From assembly GCA_050486405.1 (NCBI GenBank), contig JBJHDF010000006.1:62001-126000 (forward strand): 64,000 nt of DNA, given 5' to 3'. The stretch comes from JBJHDF01 sp050486405 (GTDB lineage Bacteria > Pseudomonadota > Gammaproteobacteria > Pseudomonadales > Cellvibrionaceae). The position numbers were made by a program, and so were the translations under genes. The notes beneath the pieces are model-generated. The model was given only the letters and a program-made list of their open reading frames with translations. It did no database searches and was not told the DNA's origin. How positions within the stretch are numbered: the stretch's first letter is position 1; every line of letters begins with the position of its first letter. Shown here one piece after another: positions 22,326 to 30,527 of this stretch.

Positions 22326-22877
22326 ATGAAGTCTGTCAGCCACGGTTTCCTTCATCTTTCATTCTGGCGCGCCCTGCTGGCCACCGCGCTGCTGCTCGGC
22401 GCCGGCCCGCTATTGGCGCAGGATCGCTATGGCGTAAAACTGGAGGAATTGAGCTGGATGGATCGCAACCAGATGACCCAACAGGTAGAACATCTGAACC
22501 GTCTGGCCGGGCTGAACTTTGGCGCTCAGTTGGAGGGCCAGCGCAGCGATCTGGCGGTGTTGCAGCGCCTGCTGGACGAGCAGCTGGTTGCCGCCGATGA
22601 CGTTTTCCATCTTCAGGGCATGGGCGTCGCTCTGGGCAATGTGCTGGTGAACCAGGTGCCGCAGTTGCACTGGCAGGTGTACGAAGACGAGAAGGGACGC
22701 AGCCGCGCGGTCTGCGCGCAAGGCACCCGGGAGTGTGTTTTTCCAGTCACCATGATTTCCCGCCGCATCGCTCTACGCATGCAGCCCGATATCGAGCACC
22801 TGTACAACCGCGCCCTGGCCACCATGGAGCCACACCTGCCGCAGCTGCCCTACGGCGCCCGGCACTTCAACAACTGA
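22326..22877 (+). CDS. Exported DUF3806-like protein
   Basis: A 183-residue protein with a signal peptide (FWRALLATALLLGAGPLLAQ, cleavage probably after LLA). The mature part has LQRLLDEQLVAADDVFHLQGMGVALGNVLVNQVPQLHW and a late VFPVTMISRRI, a pattern I associate with DUF3806. No catalytic motif is seen. The ATG at 22326 has GAGGT upstream; an earlier start at 22248 is not supported. It is followed directly by the 289-base inverted-repeat element. Confidence 0.65.
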   Translation: MKSVSHGFLHLSFWRALLATALLLGAGPLLAQDRYGVKLEELSWMDRNQMTQQVEHLNRLAGLNFGAQLEGQRSDLAVLQRLLDEQLVAADDVFHLQGMGVALGNVLVNQVPQLHWQVYEDEKGRSRAVCAQGTRECVFPVTMISRRIALRMQPDIEHLYNRALATMEPHLPQLPYGARHFNN

Positions 22878-22882
22878 CAACC

Positions 22883-23171
22883 TAAAGCCGTTTCATAAAC
22901 GTAGCGAGTATGCGGCTGGTGGTGGCCGCTGGAGCGCAGGAACCGGACGCCTGCATGGACGCAGGCGGTACGCCTACACGGAAGTAGGCGGTAGAGCCGA
23001 GTCCGGAACAGAGGCCGAGAGCGACGCACGACCAAATGGACTTGGGAGGTAGGGCGACGCAGGATGCCAAAGCCGAGGAGCCAAAGCCGCCGTGTATATG
23101 CAATACATGAGGATTCCGAGCACCGCCGAACACCGCCAGACGTGCACGCAGTAGTTTATGAGACGGCTTTA
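22883..23171 (+). repeat. Inverted-repeat element F with two ANGGAN hairpins
   Basis: The ends TAAAGCCGTTTCATAAAC (22883-22900) and its inverted partner (23154-23171) match at 17 of 18 bases. Inside are two adjacent hairpins, CGCCTGC-ATGGAC-GCAGGCG (22948-22967) and CGCCTAC-ACGGAA-GTAGGCG (22971-22990), three bases apart. Many further unpaired GGA triplets lie on the plus strand. The right end supplies the TAA stop of the HIT gene on the minus strand. No second full copy is in the window, and no ORF is convincing. It fills the whole gap between two convergent genes. Confidence 0.8.
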
Positions 23172-23585
23172 ACCTGCTTCGCTGTGGCCTTGCCCTTGCA
23201 AAACCTTGCGGATGCGCTCGGCCACCTCGCCGAGCACATCCATATCGGTGGAGCGGGCGTGGGCGAAATTCAGGTTGTCCATGGAATCCATTGGCACCAG
23301 GTGGATATGGGTGTGGGGCACTTCCAGACCGGCGATCATCATGCCCACACGCTTGGCCGGATAGGCCACTTTCAGGCCCTTGGCCAGTTTCTGGCATACG
23401 GTCATCAGGTGATTGATCACTTCGATTGACAGGTCGTCCCAGTGATCCACCTCCTGGCGGGGAATCACCAACAGGTGGCCGGGCCGGATGGGCTCGATGG
23501 TGGTGATGGCCACCGCCACCTCATCCTGCCAGACAAAGTGCCCGGGTATCTTGCCCGCCATGATCTGGGTAAACACGCTTGCCAT
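23169..23585 (-). CDS. HIT family nucleotide hydrolase
   Basis: A 138-residue histidine-triad protein with the catalytic HTHIHLVP motif near residue 91 and the upstream segments VFTQIMAGKIPGHFVWQD and IRPGHLLVIPRQEVDHW. Family members split nucleoside phosphoramidates or dinucleoside polyphosphates; the substrate here is unknown. The ATG at 23585 has GGAGA upstream. The stop codon lies within the terminal inverted repeat of element F. Confidence 0.9.
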   Translation of the reverse strand: MASVFTQIMAGKIPGHFVWQDEVAVAITTIEPIRPGHLLVIPRQEVDHWDDLSIEVINHLMTVCQKLAKGLKVAYPAKRVGMMIAGLEVPHTHIHLVPMDSMDNLNFAHARSTDMDVLGEVAERIRKVLQGQGHSEAG

Positions 23586-23629
23586 GATTGCGTCTCCGTT
23601 GGTCCGGGCGGCAGTGAACTGTGACAGCT

Positions 23630-24463
23630 TCAATAAACCGCAATATCGTATTGCAAGAGTATACGGGAAAGGACTTCATCCAGGTGTACCAGTTCCTCAC
23701 TGCGCAACTCCACGTAGGGGATATCATAGCGACGGCACAGGGCCTGGCGCTCCATCTTGGCTGTCATCTCACCGCCTCCGGACTCTTCACCCCAGTAGTC
23801 CAGACACAATCCCGAACCGGGTAGATAGAAGTCCGGCGTGATGACGGCGTCGGGCAACACCAGCGTCCGCCCCCGGGCGTGTACCACGCCGGTCAGGTAC
23901 AGCCAGTTGTCGATCAGTCGCTGCCCGTGATTGGCCACCACATGACCGTCCAGCGCCGGCTCCTCCTGGGCAAAAGGCACCTGCGGATTCAACTGGGCCA
24001 CTGCCGCCAGCAATGCCGGCTCCTCCAACAGGGTTTCGGGCCAGGTGACAAAGGGAATACCCGAGGACTCCGCCCGCTGTTGCTGGCCGCCCAGCGCCTT
24101 GCCCCGGGGTGTCAACAGCCAGCCGCGCAGGGCCTTTAACAACCAGCCCCGCTCCGCCAGCAGCAGGTTCACCAGCCGCGCCGGCAGCCCCAGCTTCTGG
24201 CCCAGGTTGCCGGCAGTGAGCGGCGCTTCCGGCAGCAACGCCAGCAGTGGATGCTCCAGCAGGGCTTCGGGCCAGGCAATGTATTCGCCGTACCTGGGGT
24301 GGTTGACGTAGATACCACCTTCGAACTTGCCCTTTGCGGTGAGTTGCCAATGGTCGTCCACCTTGAGGATCCAGCCGCTTCTGGCCAGCAGGGAGAACAG
24401 CTCCTTGCGCTCCTTGCCCAGTTGCCGGGCCAGCGCCGTGGTGGAAAGGTGTTTTGCCGACAT
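23630..24463 (-). CDS. Unknown protein: winged-helix-like repeats plus possible nuclease-like C-terminus
   Basis: A 277-residue protein. The N-terminal region has two similar blocks, LSTTALARQLGKERKELFSL with RSGWILK (about 6-35) and LTAGNLGQKLGLPARLVNLL with ERGWLLK (about 82-110), which look like winged helices. The C-terminus, with DAVITPDFYLPGSG, CLDYWG and METQ-like helices ending YDIPYVELRSEELVHLDEVL, recalls PD-(D/E)xK nuclease folds. Both readings are inference from pattern. The ATG at 24463 was chosen over an upstream start at 24517. Confidence 0.6.
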   Translation of the reverse strand: MSAKHLSTTALARQLGKERKELFSLLARSGWILKVDDHWQLTAKGKFEGGIYVNHPRYGEYIAWPEALLEHPLLALLPEAPLTAGNLGQKLGLPARLVNLLLAERGWLLKALRGWLLTPRGKALGGQQQRAESSGIPFVTWPETLLEEPALLAAVAQLNPQVPFAQEEPALDGHVVANHGQRLIDNWLYLTGVVHARGRTLVLPDAVITPDFYLPGSGLCLDYWGEESGGGEMTAKMERQALCRRYDIPYVELRSEELVHLDEVLSRILLQYDIAVY

Positions 24464-24552
24464 GCCAATACCCACTGCAATTTCGACCCAGTGTACTGCA
24501 CCGCACAGCAATGGCAAATGAGGGAGGCCGTTCTCCCGATAATAATTACCGC

Positions 24553-24581
24553 TGGCAATGGCGGTACTTTGTCCCTATAAT
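24553..24581 (+). promoter_or_regulatory. Promoter candidate for deaD
   Basis: A perfect -10 box TATAAT lies at 24576-24581, with a weak -35 TGGCAA at 24553-24558 and a 17-base spacer. Transcription would start near 24588, leaving about 290 bases of leader before the deaD start. Confidence 0.5.
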
Positions 24582-24587
24582 CCGCGC

Positions 24588-24877
24588 ACTTTCAGTAGCG
24601 TCCCTTTCTACCAGTCTTTTGCACAAGGCCATCCGTGGCCAGGAGCAGCGGGCTGCCTGCAGTAATGTTGGTGCGGGACAACGCTGAACGGAACCGGAGT
24701 TGCCGGTTCCTGGAGCGCCCGTATACCCACCCAAGAGGTCAAGCCACCGTTCGCGACACCGCCGCTGAACCGATCCGGGCAAATGTCGGCCCTGCCGACC
24801 TGACAAAACGGCATACCTGCACCGCCCCGGCACAGCCCCGGGGCGGGCGGCCGCCTGTATTTTTACGGTAACTTGTA
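24588..24877 (+). promoter_or_regulatory. Long structured 5' leader of deaD
   Basis: About 290 bases without a clear gene. It holds a strong hairpin GGAACCGG-AGTTG-CCGGTTCC (24690-24710) and, near its end, a GC-rich palindrome GGCGGCCGCC followed by TATTTTTA, about 20 bases before the start codon. Long leaders are known for csdA/deaD of enterobacteria, where they take part in cold-shock control and autoregulation. That this leader does the same is inference. Confidence 0.45.
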
Positions 24878-26680
24878 ATGTCCACAGAACCCATGTATTT
24901 CTCCGACCTCGGCCTGTCCGGGCCGGTACTCGCCGCCATTCAGAACGTCGGCTACGAACAGCCCTCCCCCATCCAGGCCCAGGCCATTCCGGTACTGCTG
25001 GCCGGTGGGGACATCGTCGGCACCGCCCAGACCGGCACCGGCAAGACCGCCGCTTTCGCCCTGCCCCTGCTCTCGCACCTGGGATTGAAGCAGCGCGAAC
25101 CGCAGATTCTGGTCCTGACCCCCACGCGGGAACTGGCCATCCAGGTGTCCGAAGCTTTTCAGCGCTACGCCAGCCAGATGCCGGGCTTCCATGTGCTGCC
25201 CATCTACGGCGGCCAGAGCATGAGCACCCAGTTGCGCCAGCTCAAGCGCGGTGTGCACGTGGTGGTGGGCACACCCGGCCGGATCATGGATCACCTGCGT
25301 CGCAACAGTCTGGATCTGAGCCGGCTGAAGAGTCTGGTGCTGGACGAAGCCGACGAAATGCTGCGCATGGGTTTTATCGACGATGTAGAGTGGATTCTCG
25401 AACACCTGCCCGCACAACGGCAGACCGCGCTCTTTTCCGCCACCATGCCCAAACCCATTCGCCGGGTGGCGGAGCAGTACCTGAACGCACCCACCGAAAT
25501 CAAGATCGCCAGCAACACCACCACCGGTGACAATATCGAGCAGGTGTACTGGATGGTGAGCGGCACACACAAGCTGGATGCGCTGACCCGCATCCTGGAA
25601 GTGGAAGCCTTCGACGGCATGATCATTTTCGCGCGCACCAAAACCGCCACCGTCGAACTGGCGGAAAAACTCGAAGCCCGAGGCTACAGCGCCGCACCAC
25701 TCAACGGCGACATGAACCAGCAGTTGCGTGAACGCACCGTGGAGCGCCTGAAAAGCGGCAAGCTGGACATTGTAGTGGCCACCGACGTGGCCGCCCGGGG
25801 CATAGACGTGGAGCGGGTCAGCCACGTGGTCAACTACGACATTCCCTACGACAGCGAAGCCTATGTGCACCGCATCGGTCGCACCGGTCGCGCCGGCCGT
25901 TCGGGCAAGGCCATTCTGTTTGTGGCGCCCCGGGAAAAGCGTTTGCTCTACGTTATCGAAAAAGCCACACGCCAGCCTATTACCCCCATGGAGTTGCCCA
26001 GCGGCGCATCGGTCACCCAGCACCGCATCGACCAGTTCAAGGCGAGCATCCACCAGGCTTTCGACGAGCAACCGGACCTGACCTTTTTCAACGATCTGCT
26101 GGCGGCCTACAGCCATGAGCACGACCGCTCACCGGAAGAGATTGCCTCGGCGCTGGCCTATCTGCTGCAAAAGGAGCGGCCCTTGCAGGTGGCGTTTGCC
26201 GAACCCAAACCGGAACGCAAGACGCGCGACGACAAGCGTCCCGTTGCCGCTGGCGACAGCGGCGCCCGTCCGCCCCGGGACAGACGGCCACGCAACGACG
26301 AGGGCATGCAGCGCTATCGCATCGAAGTGGGACGCGAACACGACGTCAAACCCGGTGACATAGTCGGCGCCATTGCCAATGAGGCGGGCATCGAAAGCCA
26401 GTACATCGGTCACATCAAGCTCTACGATCACTATTCCACCGTGGACCTGCCCGAGGGCATGCCGGACGAGATTTTCCAGCACCTGAAAAAGGTCCGCGTA
26501 CGCAACCGCCCCCTGGCCATCAGCGCCGACACCGGCGGCAACGAACCTTTTACCCCGGCACCGCGCAAACACACGGGGAAAAAGCCCGCAGCCAAATCCG
26601 GACCCAAGCCCGCACCCAAGAAAGTCAAGGTTCGGGAGCGGGACAAGAAGAACAAGGGATATCGGGGTAAGAAAGACTAG
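24878..26680 (+). CDS. deaD: DEAD-box ATP-dependent RNA helicase DeaD/CsdA
   Basis: A 600-residue RNA helicase that remodels structured RNA in ribosome assembly and mRNA decay, often at low temperature. Motifs in order are the Q motif with PSPIQAQAIP, AQTGTGKT, PTRELAIQ, TPGRIMDH, DEAD in LVLDEADEML, SATMP, ATDVAARGIDV and YVHRIGRTGRAGRSG. A DbpA-type RNA-binding domain lies at about 470-545, and the tail is Lys/Arg-rich and low complexity. Length and domains fit DeaD rather than RhlE or SrmB. Ribosome-binding site signals are weak. Confidence 0.96.
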   Translation: MSTEPMYFSDLGLSGPVLAAIQNVGYEQPSPIQAQAIPVLLAGGDIVGTAQTGTGKTAAFALPLLSHLGLKQREPQILVLTPTRELAIQVSEAFQRYASQMPGFHVLPIYGGQSMSTQLRQLKRGVHVVVGTPGRIMDHLRRNSLDLSRLKSLVLDEADEMLRMGFIDDVEWILEHLPAQRQTALFSATMPKPIRRVAEQYLNAPTEIKIASNTTTGDNIEQVYWMVSGTHKLDALTRILEVEAFDGMIIFARTKTATVELAEKLEARGYSAAPLNGDMNQQLRERTVERLKSGKLDIVVATDVAARGIDVERVSHVVNYDIPYDSEAYVHRIGRTGRAGRSGKAILFVAPREKRLLYVIEKATRQPITPMELPSGASVTQHRIDQFKASIHQAFDEQPDLTFFNDLLAAYSHEHDRSPEEIASALAYLLQKERPLQVAFAEPKPERKTRDDKRPVAAGDSGARPPRDRRPRNDEGMQRYRIEVGREHDVKPGDIVGAIANEAGIESQYIGHIKLYDHYSTVDLPEGMPDEIFQHLKKVRVRNRPLAISADTGGNEPFTPAPRKHTGKKPAAKSGPKPAPKKVKVRERDKKNKGYRGKKD

Positions 26681-26702
26681 GGAAAAGATGTTGATTGTTA
26701 GT

Positions 26703-26930
26703 TTGGGTGCCAACGGCGGAGGTTGGTGCAGTGCTTCGTAAGGAAGATGGGCACGGGCTTGCGGTACAGGGGTGTGAGACACGCTGTGAATACATCCCTG
26801 TAAGCTCTACACGCGCTTCCCGCGCGCGACGGTCTCACACCCCTGTCCCCCAATCCCTTAAGCCGGAAAGTACTGCGCTTTTTTTTGGGCTCGAAGTACC
26901 TATGTTGAAGGAGGTTGGGGCTCGAGAGGA
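26703..26930 (-). repeat. Modular palindromic repeat, copy D (CAGGGGTG core)
   Basis: It begins with the family tail GTGCCAACGGCGGAGGTTGG. Perfect 14-base arms CAGGGGTGTGAGAC and GTCTCACACCCCTG (26767-26780, 26832-26845) enclose a core with GTGAATACATCCCTGTAAGC. The minus-strand hairpin is TAC-AGGGAT-GTA (26791-26802). The 79-base core is identical, in inverted orientation, to the core at 35952-36030. The right flank ends TTCGAAGTACC...GGAGGTTGGGG. The deaD stop lies 22 bases upstream. Confidence 0.88.
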
Positions 26931-27078
26931 GCGGTTAGATGCGGACCTTGCGCAGCATGGACGACCCACATGGATGTGGGAAGTGTCCCGAAGCGCTTGG
27001 AGCGCGTAGGGACGGCTGTGCTCGAGCCTCCAGGGATGGATTCACGGCAAGTCCCGGAAGCACCGCGCCAACCTCCTT
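26931..27078 (+). repeat. Modular palindromic repeat, copy B' (left arm lost)
   Basis: The core matches copy B, with plus-strand hairpins CCCAC-ATGGAT-GTGGG (26965-26980) and TCC-AGGGAT-GGA (27029-27040), and the right arm GTCCCGGAAGCACCGCGCCAA. The left arm TGCTTCCGGGAC is replaced by an unrelated stretch GAGAGGAGCGGTTAGAT. In the second hairpin the stem is TCC/GGA rather than CCC/GGG, a compensated change with the loop kept. Confidence 0.8.
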
Positions 27079-27139
27079 TAACAGTGTCACTTCGAACGTA
27101 AAAGTACAGAGTGCCAGAATTTCAACCTGCACTGAGGAC

Positions 27140-27300
27140 AGGGAGGTTGGGAGCGTCTTTGGCAACCCTCGCGTCATGGACGACGCGCGGGAGCTACACG
27201 GATGTATTCACCGGATTCACTCCCCACGTCCCTGTGGCTCGCCCTTCGGGCAGCTTCGCTGTGCAAATCGGCTATCCTGCCGATTTGTGCCAAAGGCGCT
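27140..27300 (+). repeat. Modular palindromic repeat, divergent copy E
   Basis: Outer arms AGCGTCTTTGGCA (about 27153-27165) and TGCCAAAGGCGCT (about 27288-27300) pair with one mismatch. Inside are CGCGTC-ATGGAC-GACGCG (27170-27187) and TAC-ACGGAT-GTA (27195-27206) on the plus strand, CCAC-AGGGAC-GTGG on the minus strand (27224-27237), and a perfect 9-base stem CAAATCGGC/GCCGATTTG. The shared GGATGTATTCACCG block ties it to the family although the rest differs. Confidence 0.7.
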
Positions 27301-27411
27301 ACCGACCTCACTGGCCGACCAACTTAGTGGCACCGAAACCTAGCCGCAAATCGTAACAAGCGGAGCCTGTCACTCAGGACAACGTCCTAAGGGCGTGGGT
27401 TTTCACGTTAA
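27301..27411 (+). repeat. Small hairpin-ended repeat, copy C2
   Basis: Inverted relative to C1. It shows CACTGGCCGACCA, TTAGTGGCAC, AATCGTAACA and then CGTCC-TAA-GGGCG with GTGGGTTTTCACGTTAA. The last bases abut the rapA stop codon. It follows directly on copy E. Confidence 0.65.
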
Positions 27412-27412
27412 A

Positions 27413-30331
27413 CTAAACCGTCATAATTACCCGCAATGCGTCCAGTCGTAACTTCGCCTGGCCCAGGTACTTTGTGCCGTCGTGCAGGCGCTGCTCCAGT
27501 GCTTCTATTTCGCTGGTCCGCACATTGGGATTCACGGCCGCCAGCGCCCGCAATCGGGACAGTTCACCTTCTAGCTCTGTGGTCATCAACAATCGGGCTT
27601 CGGCGACCAACTCCGCCTGTCGCGGCGCCACCAGGGCTTCGGCCTGCTCAGTCATTTGCATCAGCTGGGCGCGGGCGTGGCGCACCAGTTCCTGGGCCGA
27701 GGTGCGGGGAACTTTTTGCAGCAACCGGGTCAGCTTGCCGATTTCCAGCGCGCGACTGAGGTCCTTGCCATTGTTGTCCAGCAACACCCGCAACAACGAC
27801 TGGGGCAGAAAACGCGGCAACTGCAAGTGCGCCGGTGCCGGACAGTGCAGCACGAACAGCGCCTCCAGCAGCAAAGTGCCGGGTTTCAAGGGCGGCAGCT
27901 TGAGAGTGCAGACGGCCGTGTTGCCGAAACTGCTGCCGGACACCAGCTCCTCGGCGCCGCGCAGCAGCGGGTGCTCCCAACTCAGAAAGTGCATGTCTTC
28001 CCGGGACAGCGCCTGCTGCCGGGACAAGGTGACCGTCATGCCGTCGTCCAGCAGACCGGGAAAGTGGTCCACGCGCATATGATCACCGGGGCGCAACACC
28101 AGACTGTGGTCGCCGTGGTCCTCGCAGTCGATGCCAAAGCAGTCGCACAGACGCTCCAGATAGTCGGTCAGTGCCGCGCTCTTGTCGCGCGTTTGCAACT
28201 CCTCCTGCAGATGCGCGGCGCGCTCGGGCTTGCAGGAGTTGAGCTCCAGCAGACGGTCGCGGCCGGACTGCATCTGTTCGCGCAGATTCCCGGCAAAGGT
28301 GGCAGCCGCCTGCAGCAGATCGTCGAGCTTTTTGTCGTTCGCTTCGGTGCCCACGCTCACCAAATCCTGACCAAAACGCTGGAAAAGCAACTGACCAATG
28401 GCGCAGGTCTGCTCGAAGGCGTTGAGCGCTTCGTGGTACCAACGCAGCAGCACTTCCTGGGCGCTGTGGCGATAGTAGGGCACATGCAGGCGCACATCAC
28501 CGCTTTGACCGATGCGATCCAGACGACCGATGCGCTGCTCCAAAAGGTCCGGGTTCAGGGGCAGGTCGAACAGCACCAGGTCCTGGGAAAACTGAAAGTT
28601 GCGGCCTTCACTGCCGATCTCCGAGCAGACCAACACCTGGGCGCCGGTTTCGTCATCGGCAAAATAAGCGGCAGCCCGGTCGCGCTCGATCAGACTCAGA
28701 CCCTCGTGAAACACCGCCGTGGCCAGCCCCCGGCGCAGCCGCAGATACAATTCCAGGGACTGGGCGGTGTCGGCGCTGGCACAGATTACCAGCACCTTAC
28801 GGCGACGCATGCTGCGCAACCACTCCGCCAGCCAGGTTACCCGGGGATCCTGCAGCCACCATTCGCTGCCGGTCTGTATCGCCCAGAAAACTTCCGGTTG
28901 CAATTGCTCGGCAAACGGTGTCCTGGCAAAAGGTTCCTGATAGTCGTGTTCCACTTCCAGCGGATGCGGGTGCAGTTCGCGGCGGGGAAAACCGCTCACC
29001 GAGGCGCGGGTATTGCGGAACAGTACCCGGCCGGTACCGTGTCGATCCAGCAACAGTGCCACGGCGCGAGTCACCGCAACGGAAGCATCGTCAAGTTGCT
29101 CCAGTTCGGCCAGTGTTTCCGGTGGCAGGTAGTGCGCCAACGCCTTACGCTGGGCCGGTGCGGGAAAGGGTCCGCCTCCGGCTTGCAGCGCCAGCAGCGA
29201 TTGCACCAGGTCGTTCAGGGCGCCATAGTTGTCCTGTTCGTGCAGAAACTGCTGCAGATCGTGATAGCGGTCCGGATCCAGCAGCCGCAAGCGGGCAAAG
29301 TGGCTCTCCACCCCCAACTGCTCCGGTGTGGCGGTGAGGAGCAGCAGCGCCGGGGTCTGCAGCGCCAGCCGTTCGATAGCCAAATAGGCGTCACTGGCGG
29401 CCGTTTCGCTCCATTTCAGGTGGTGGGCCTCATCCACCAGCAGCATGTCCCAGCCAGCCTCACAGGCCTGCTGCAGACGCTCGGGGTTGTCGGCTAGAAA
29501 CCCCAGAGAGCAAAGCACCAGTTGGGCACTTTCAAAGGGGTTGTCGTCGGCTTCGTCGATAACGATTTCTTCGTCGTCCGGAAGAAGCGAAGGGTCTATG
29601 TCATCGAGCCCGAACAGGGAGTTGCAGCGCTCCTCGTCCAACAAGGTGAAACCGAGGTTGAAGCGACGCAGCATTTCCACCAGCCACTGGTGTTGCAGGC
29701 TGGCGGGCACCACCACCAGCGCCCGGCGCACCTGGCCGGTCAGCAGTTGCCGGTGCAGAATCAGACCCGCCTCGATGGTTTTGCCCAGGCCGACCTCGTC
29801 GGCCAGCAGCACCCGGGGCGCGGCGCGGCGGGATACTTCATCGGCAATATAGAGCTGATGCGGCAACAACTGCACCCTGGGGCCAGCCAGGCCGAAGACG
29901 GCTGACTGGCGGTGGCGGTGCTGATAATTCAGGGTCTGATAGCGCAGGGTGAAGTGCTGATGCCGGTCTACCTGCCCAGCGAACAGGCGCTCGCGCGGGC
30001 TGCTGAACTGGACGAAGCTGTCCAGTTCGAACTCGGGAATCAGCACCTCTTCCCCAGTCCGGGTGCGACCACGATAGGCCAAGCAGCCATTCTGTTCCAG
30101 TACCTCGGCCACAGTGATGGCCAGGCCGTCCTGATCCTGTACCCGCTCTCCGGGCCGGTAGCGTACCCGGCTGACGGGAGCCGTCTTGAGGGCGTAGGTT
30201 CTGCGCTCACCGGCGGCGGGAAAACTCAGGGTCAACTGACGGCTGGACACTTCCATCACTATGCCCAGGCCCAATTCGGCCTCTGTCTCGCTGATCCAGC
30301 GCTGGCCGATCATGAATCTCGGTTCGATCAT
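27413..30331 (-). CDS. rapA: RNA polymerase-associated helicase-like protein RapA
   Basis: A 972-residue SWI2/SNF2 ATPase that binds RNA polymerase and promotes its recycling. The N-terminal Tudor-like domains (GQRWISETEAELGLG) come first. The ATPase follows with LLADEVGLGKTIEAGLI, VVPASLQHQWLVEML, the DEAH box VDEAHHLKW, LLLTATPEQ, and the second lobe with CSEIGSEGRNFQFSQ and QRIGRLDRIGQ. The length matches E. coli RapA closely. The gene is divergent from yeaD, and its 3' end abuts repeat C2. Confidence 0.96.
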   Translation of the reverse strand: MIEPRFMIGQRWISETEAELGLGIVMEVSSRQLTLSFPAAGERRTYALKTAPVSRVRYRPGERVQDQDGLAITVAEVLEQNGCLAYRGRTRTGEEVLIPEFELDSFVQFSSPRERLFAGQVDRHQHFTLRYQTLNYQHRHRQSAVFGLAGPRVQLLPHQLYIADEVSRRAAPRVLLADEVGLGKTIEAGLILHRQLLTGQVRRALVVVPASLQHQWLVEMLRRFNLGFTLLDEERCNSLFGLDDIDPSLLPDDEEIVIDEADDNPFESAQLVLCSLGFLADNPERLQQACEAGWDMLLVDEAHHLKWSETAASDAYLAIERLALQTPALLLLTATPEQLGVESHFARLRLLDPDRYHDLQQFLHEQDNYGALNDLVQSLLALQAGGGPFPAPAQRKALAHYLPPETLAELEQLDDASVAVTRAVALLLDRHGTGRVLFRNTRASVSGFPRRELHPHPLEVEHDYQEPFARTPFAEQLQPEVFWAIQTGSEWWLQDPRVTWLAEWLRSMRRRKVLVICASADTAQSLELYLRLRRGLATAVFHEGLSLIERDRAAAYFADDETGAQVLVCSEIGSEGRNFQFSQDLVLFDLPLNPDLLEQRIGRLDRIGQSGDVRLHVPYYRHSAQEVLLRWYHEALNAFEQTCAIGQLLFQRFGQDLVSVGTEANDKKLDDLLQAAATFAGNLREQMQSGRDRLLELNSCKPERAAHLQEELQTRDKSAALTDYLERLCDCFGIDCEDHGDHSLVLRPGDHMRVDHFPGLLDDGMTVTLSRQQALSREDMHFLSWEHPLLRGAEELVSGSSFGNTAVCTLKLPPLKPGTLLLEALFVLHCPAPAHLQLPRFLPQSLLRVLLDNNGKDLSRALEIGKLTRLLQKVPRTSAQELVRHARAQLMQMTEQAEALVAPRQAELVAEARLLMTTELEGELSRLRALAAVNPNVRTSEIEALEQRLHDGTKYLGQAKLRLDALRVIMTV

Positions 30332-30484
30332 CGTCTTACATCAAACATCTACAGGGTGGTGCATGATACTTGGGTCGGGCGTAAAACCCAAATCCCGATA
30401 CCGGAAATTGCTTTGCAAACCAGTCGCAGCCGACCGGCTCACCTGGACCTACGCTGGCGGTGCGTTGGGAGTTGCCGCTCGTTT

Positions 30485-30505
30485 GCGGTAACATTACCGC
30501 TTTTT
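30485..30505 (+). terminator. Terminator-like hairpin in the yeaD leader
   Basis: GCGGTA-ACAT-TACCGC followed at once by TTTTT forms a short intrinsic-terminator-like hairpin 23 bases before the yeaD start. No plus-strand gene precedes it because rapA points the other way. It could attenuate yeaD or be chance. Confidence 0.4.
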
Positions 30506-30527
30506 GCACCAGGGGGAATATCGAGCA

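Noticed and set aside
24635..24871. 78-codon frame in the deaD leader
   Set aside because: Non-standard start, low-complexity composition and no recognisable pattern; the leader interpretation explains the region better. A regulatory leader peptide cannot be fully excluded.
26695..27343. Small frames within the repeat clusters
   Set aside because: They read through palindromic repeats and give the same odd peptides in other copies; no ribosome-binding site or domain supports them.
15671..27411. CRISPR array or integron cassette array as explanation of the repeats
   Set aside because: Copies are not evenly spaced, occur in both orientations and lack unique spacers; no Cas or integrase gene is present and there is no attC-like consensus.
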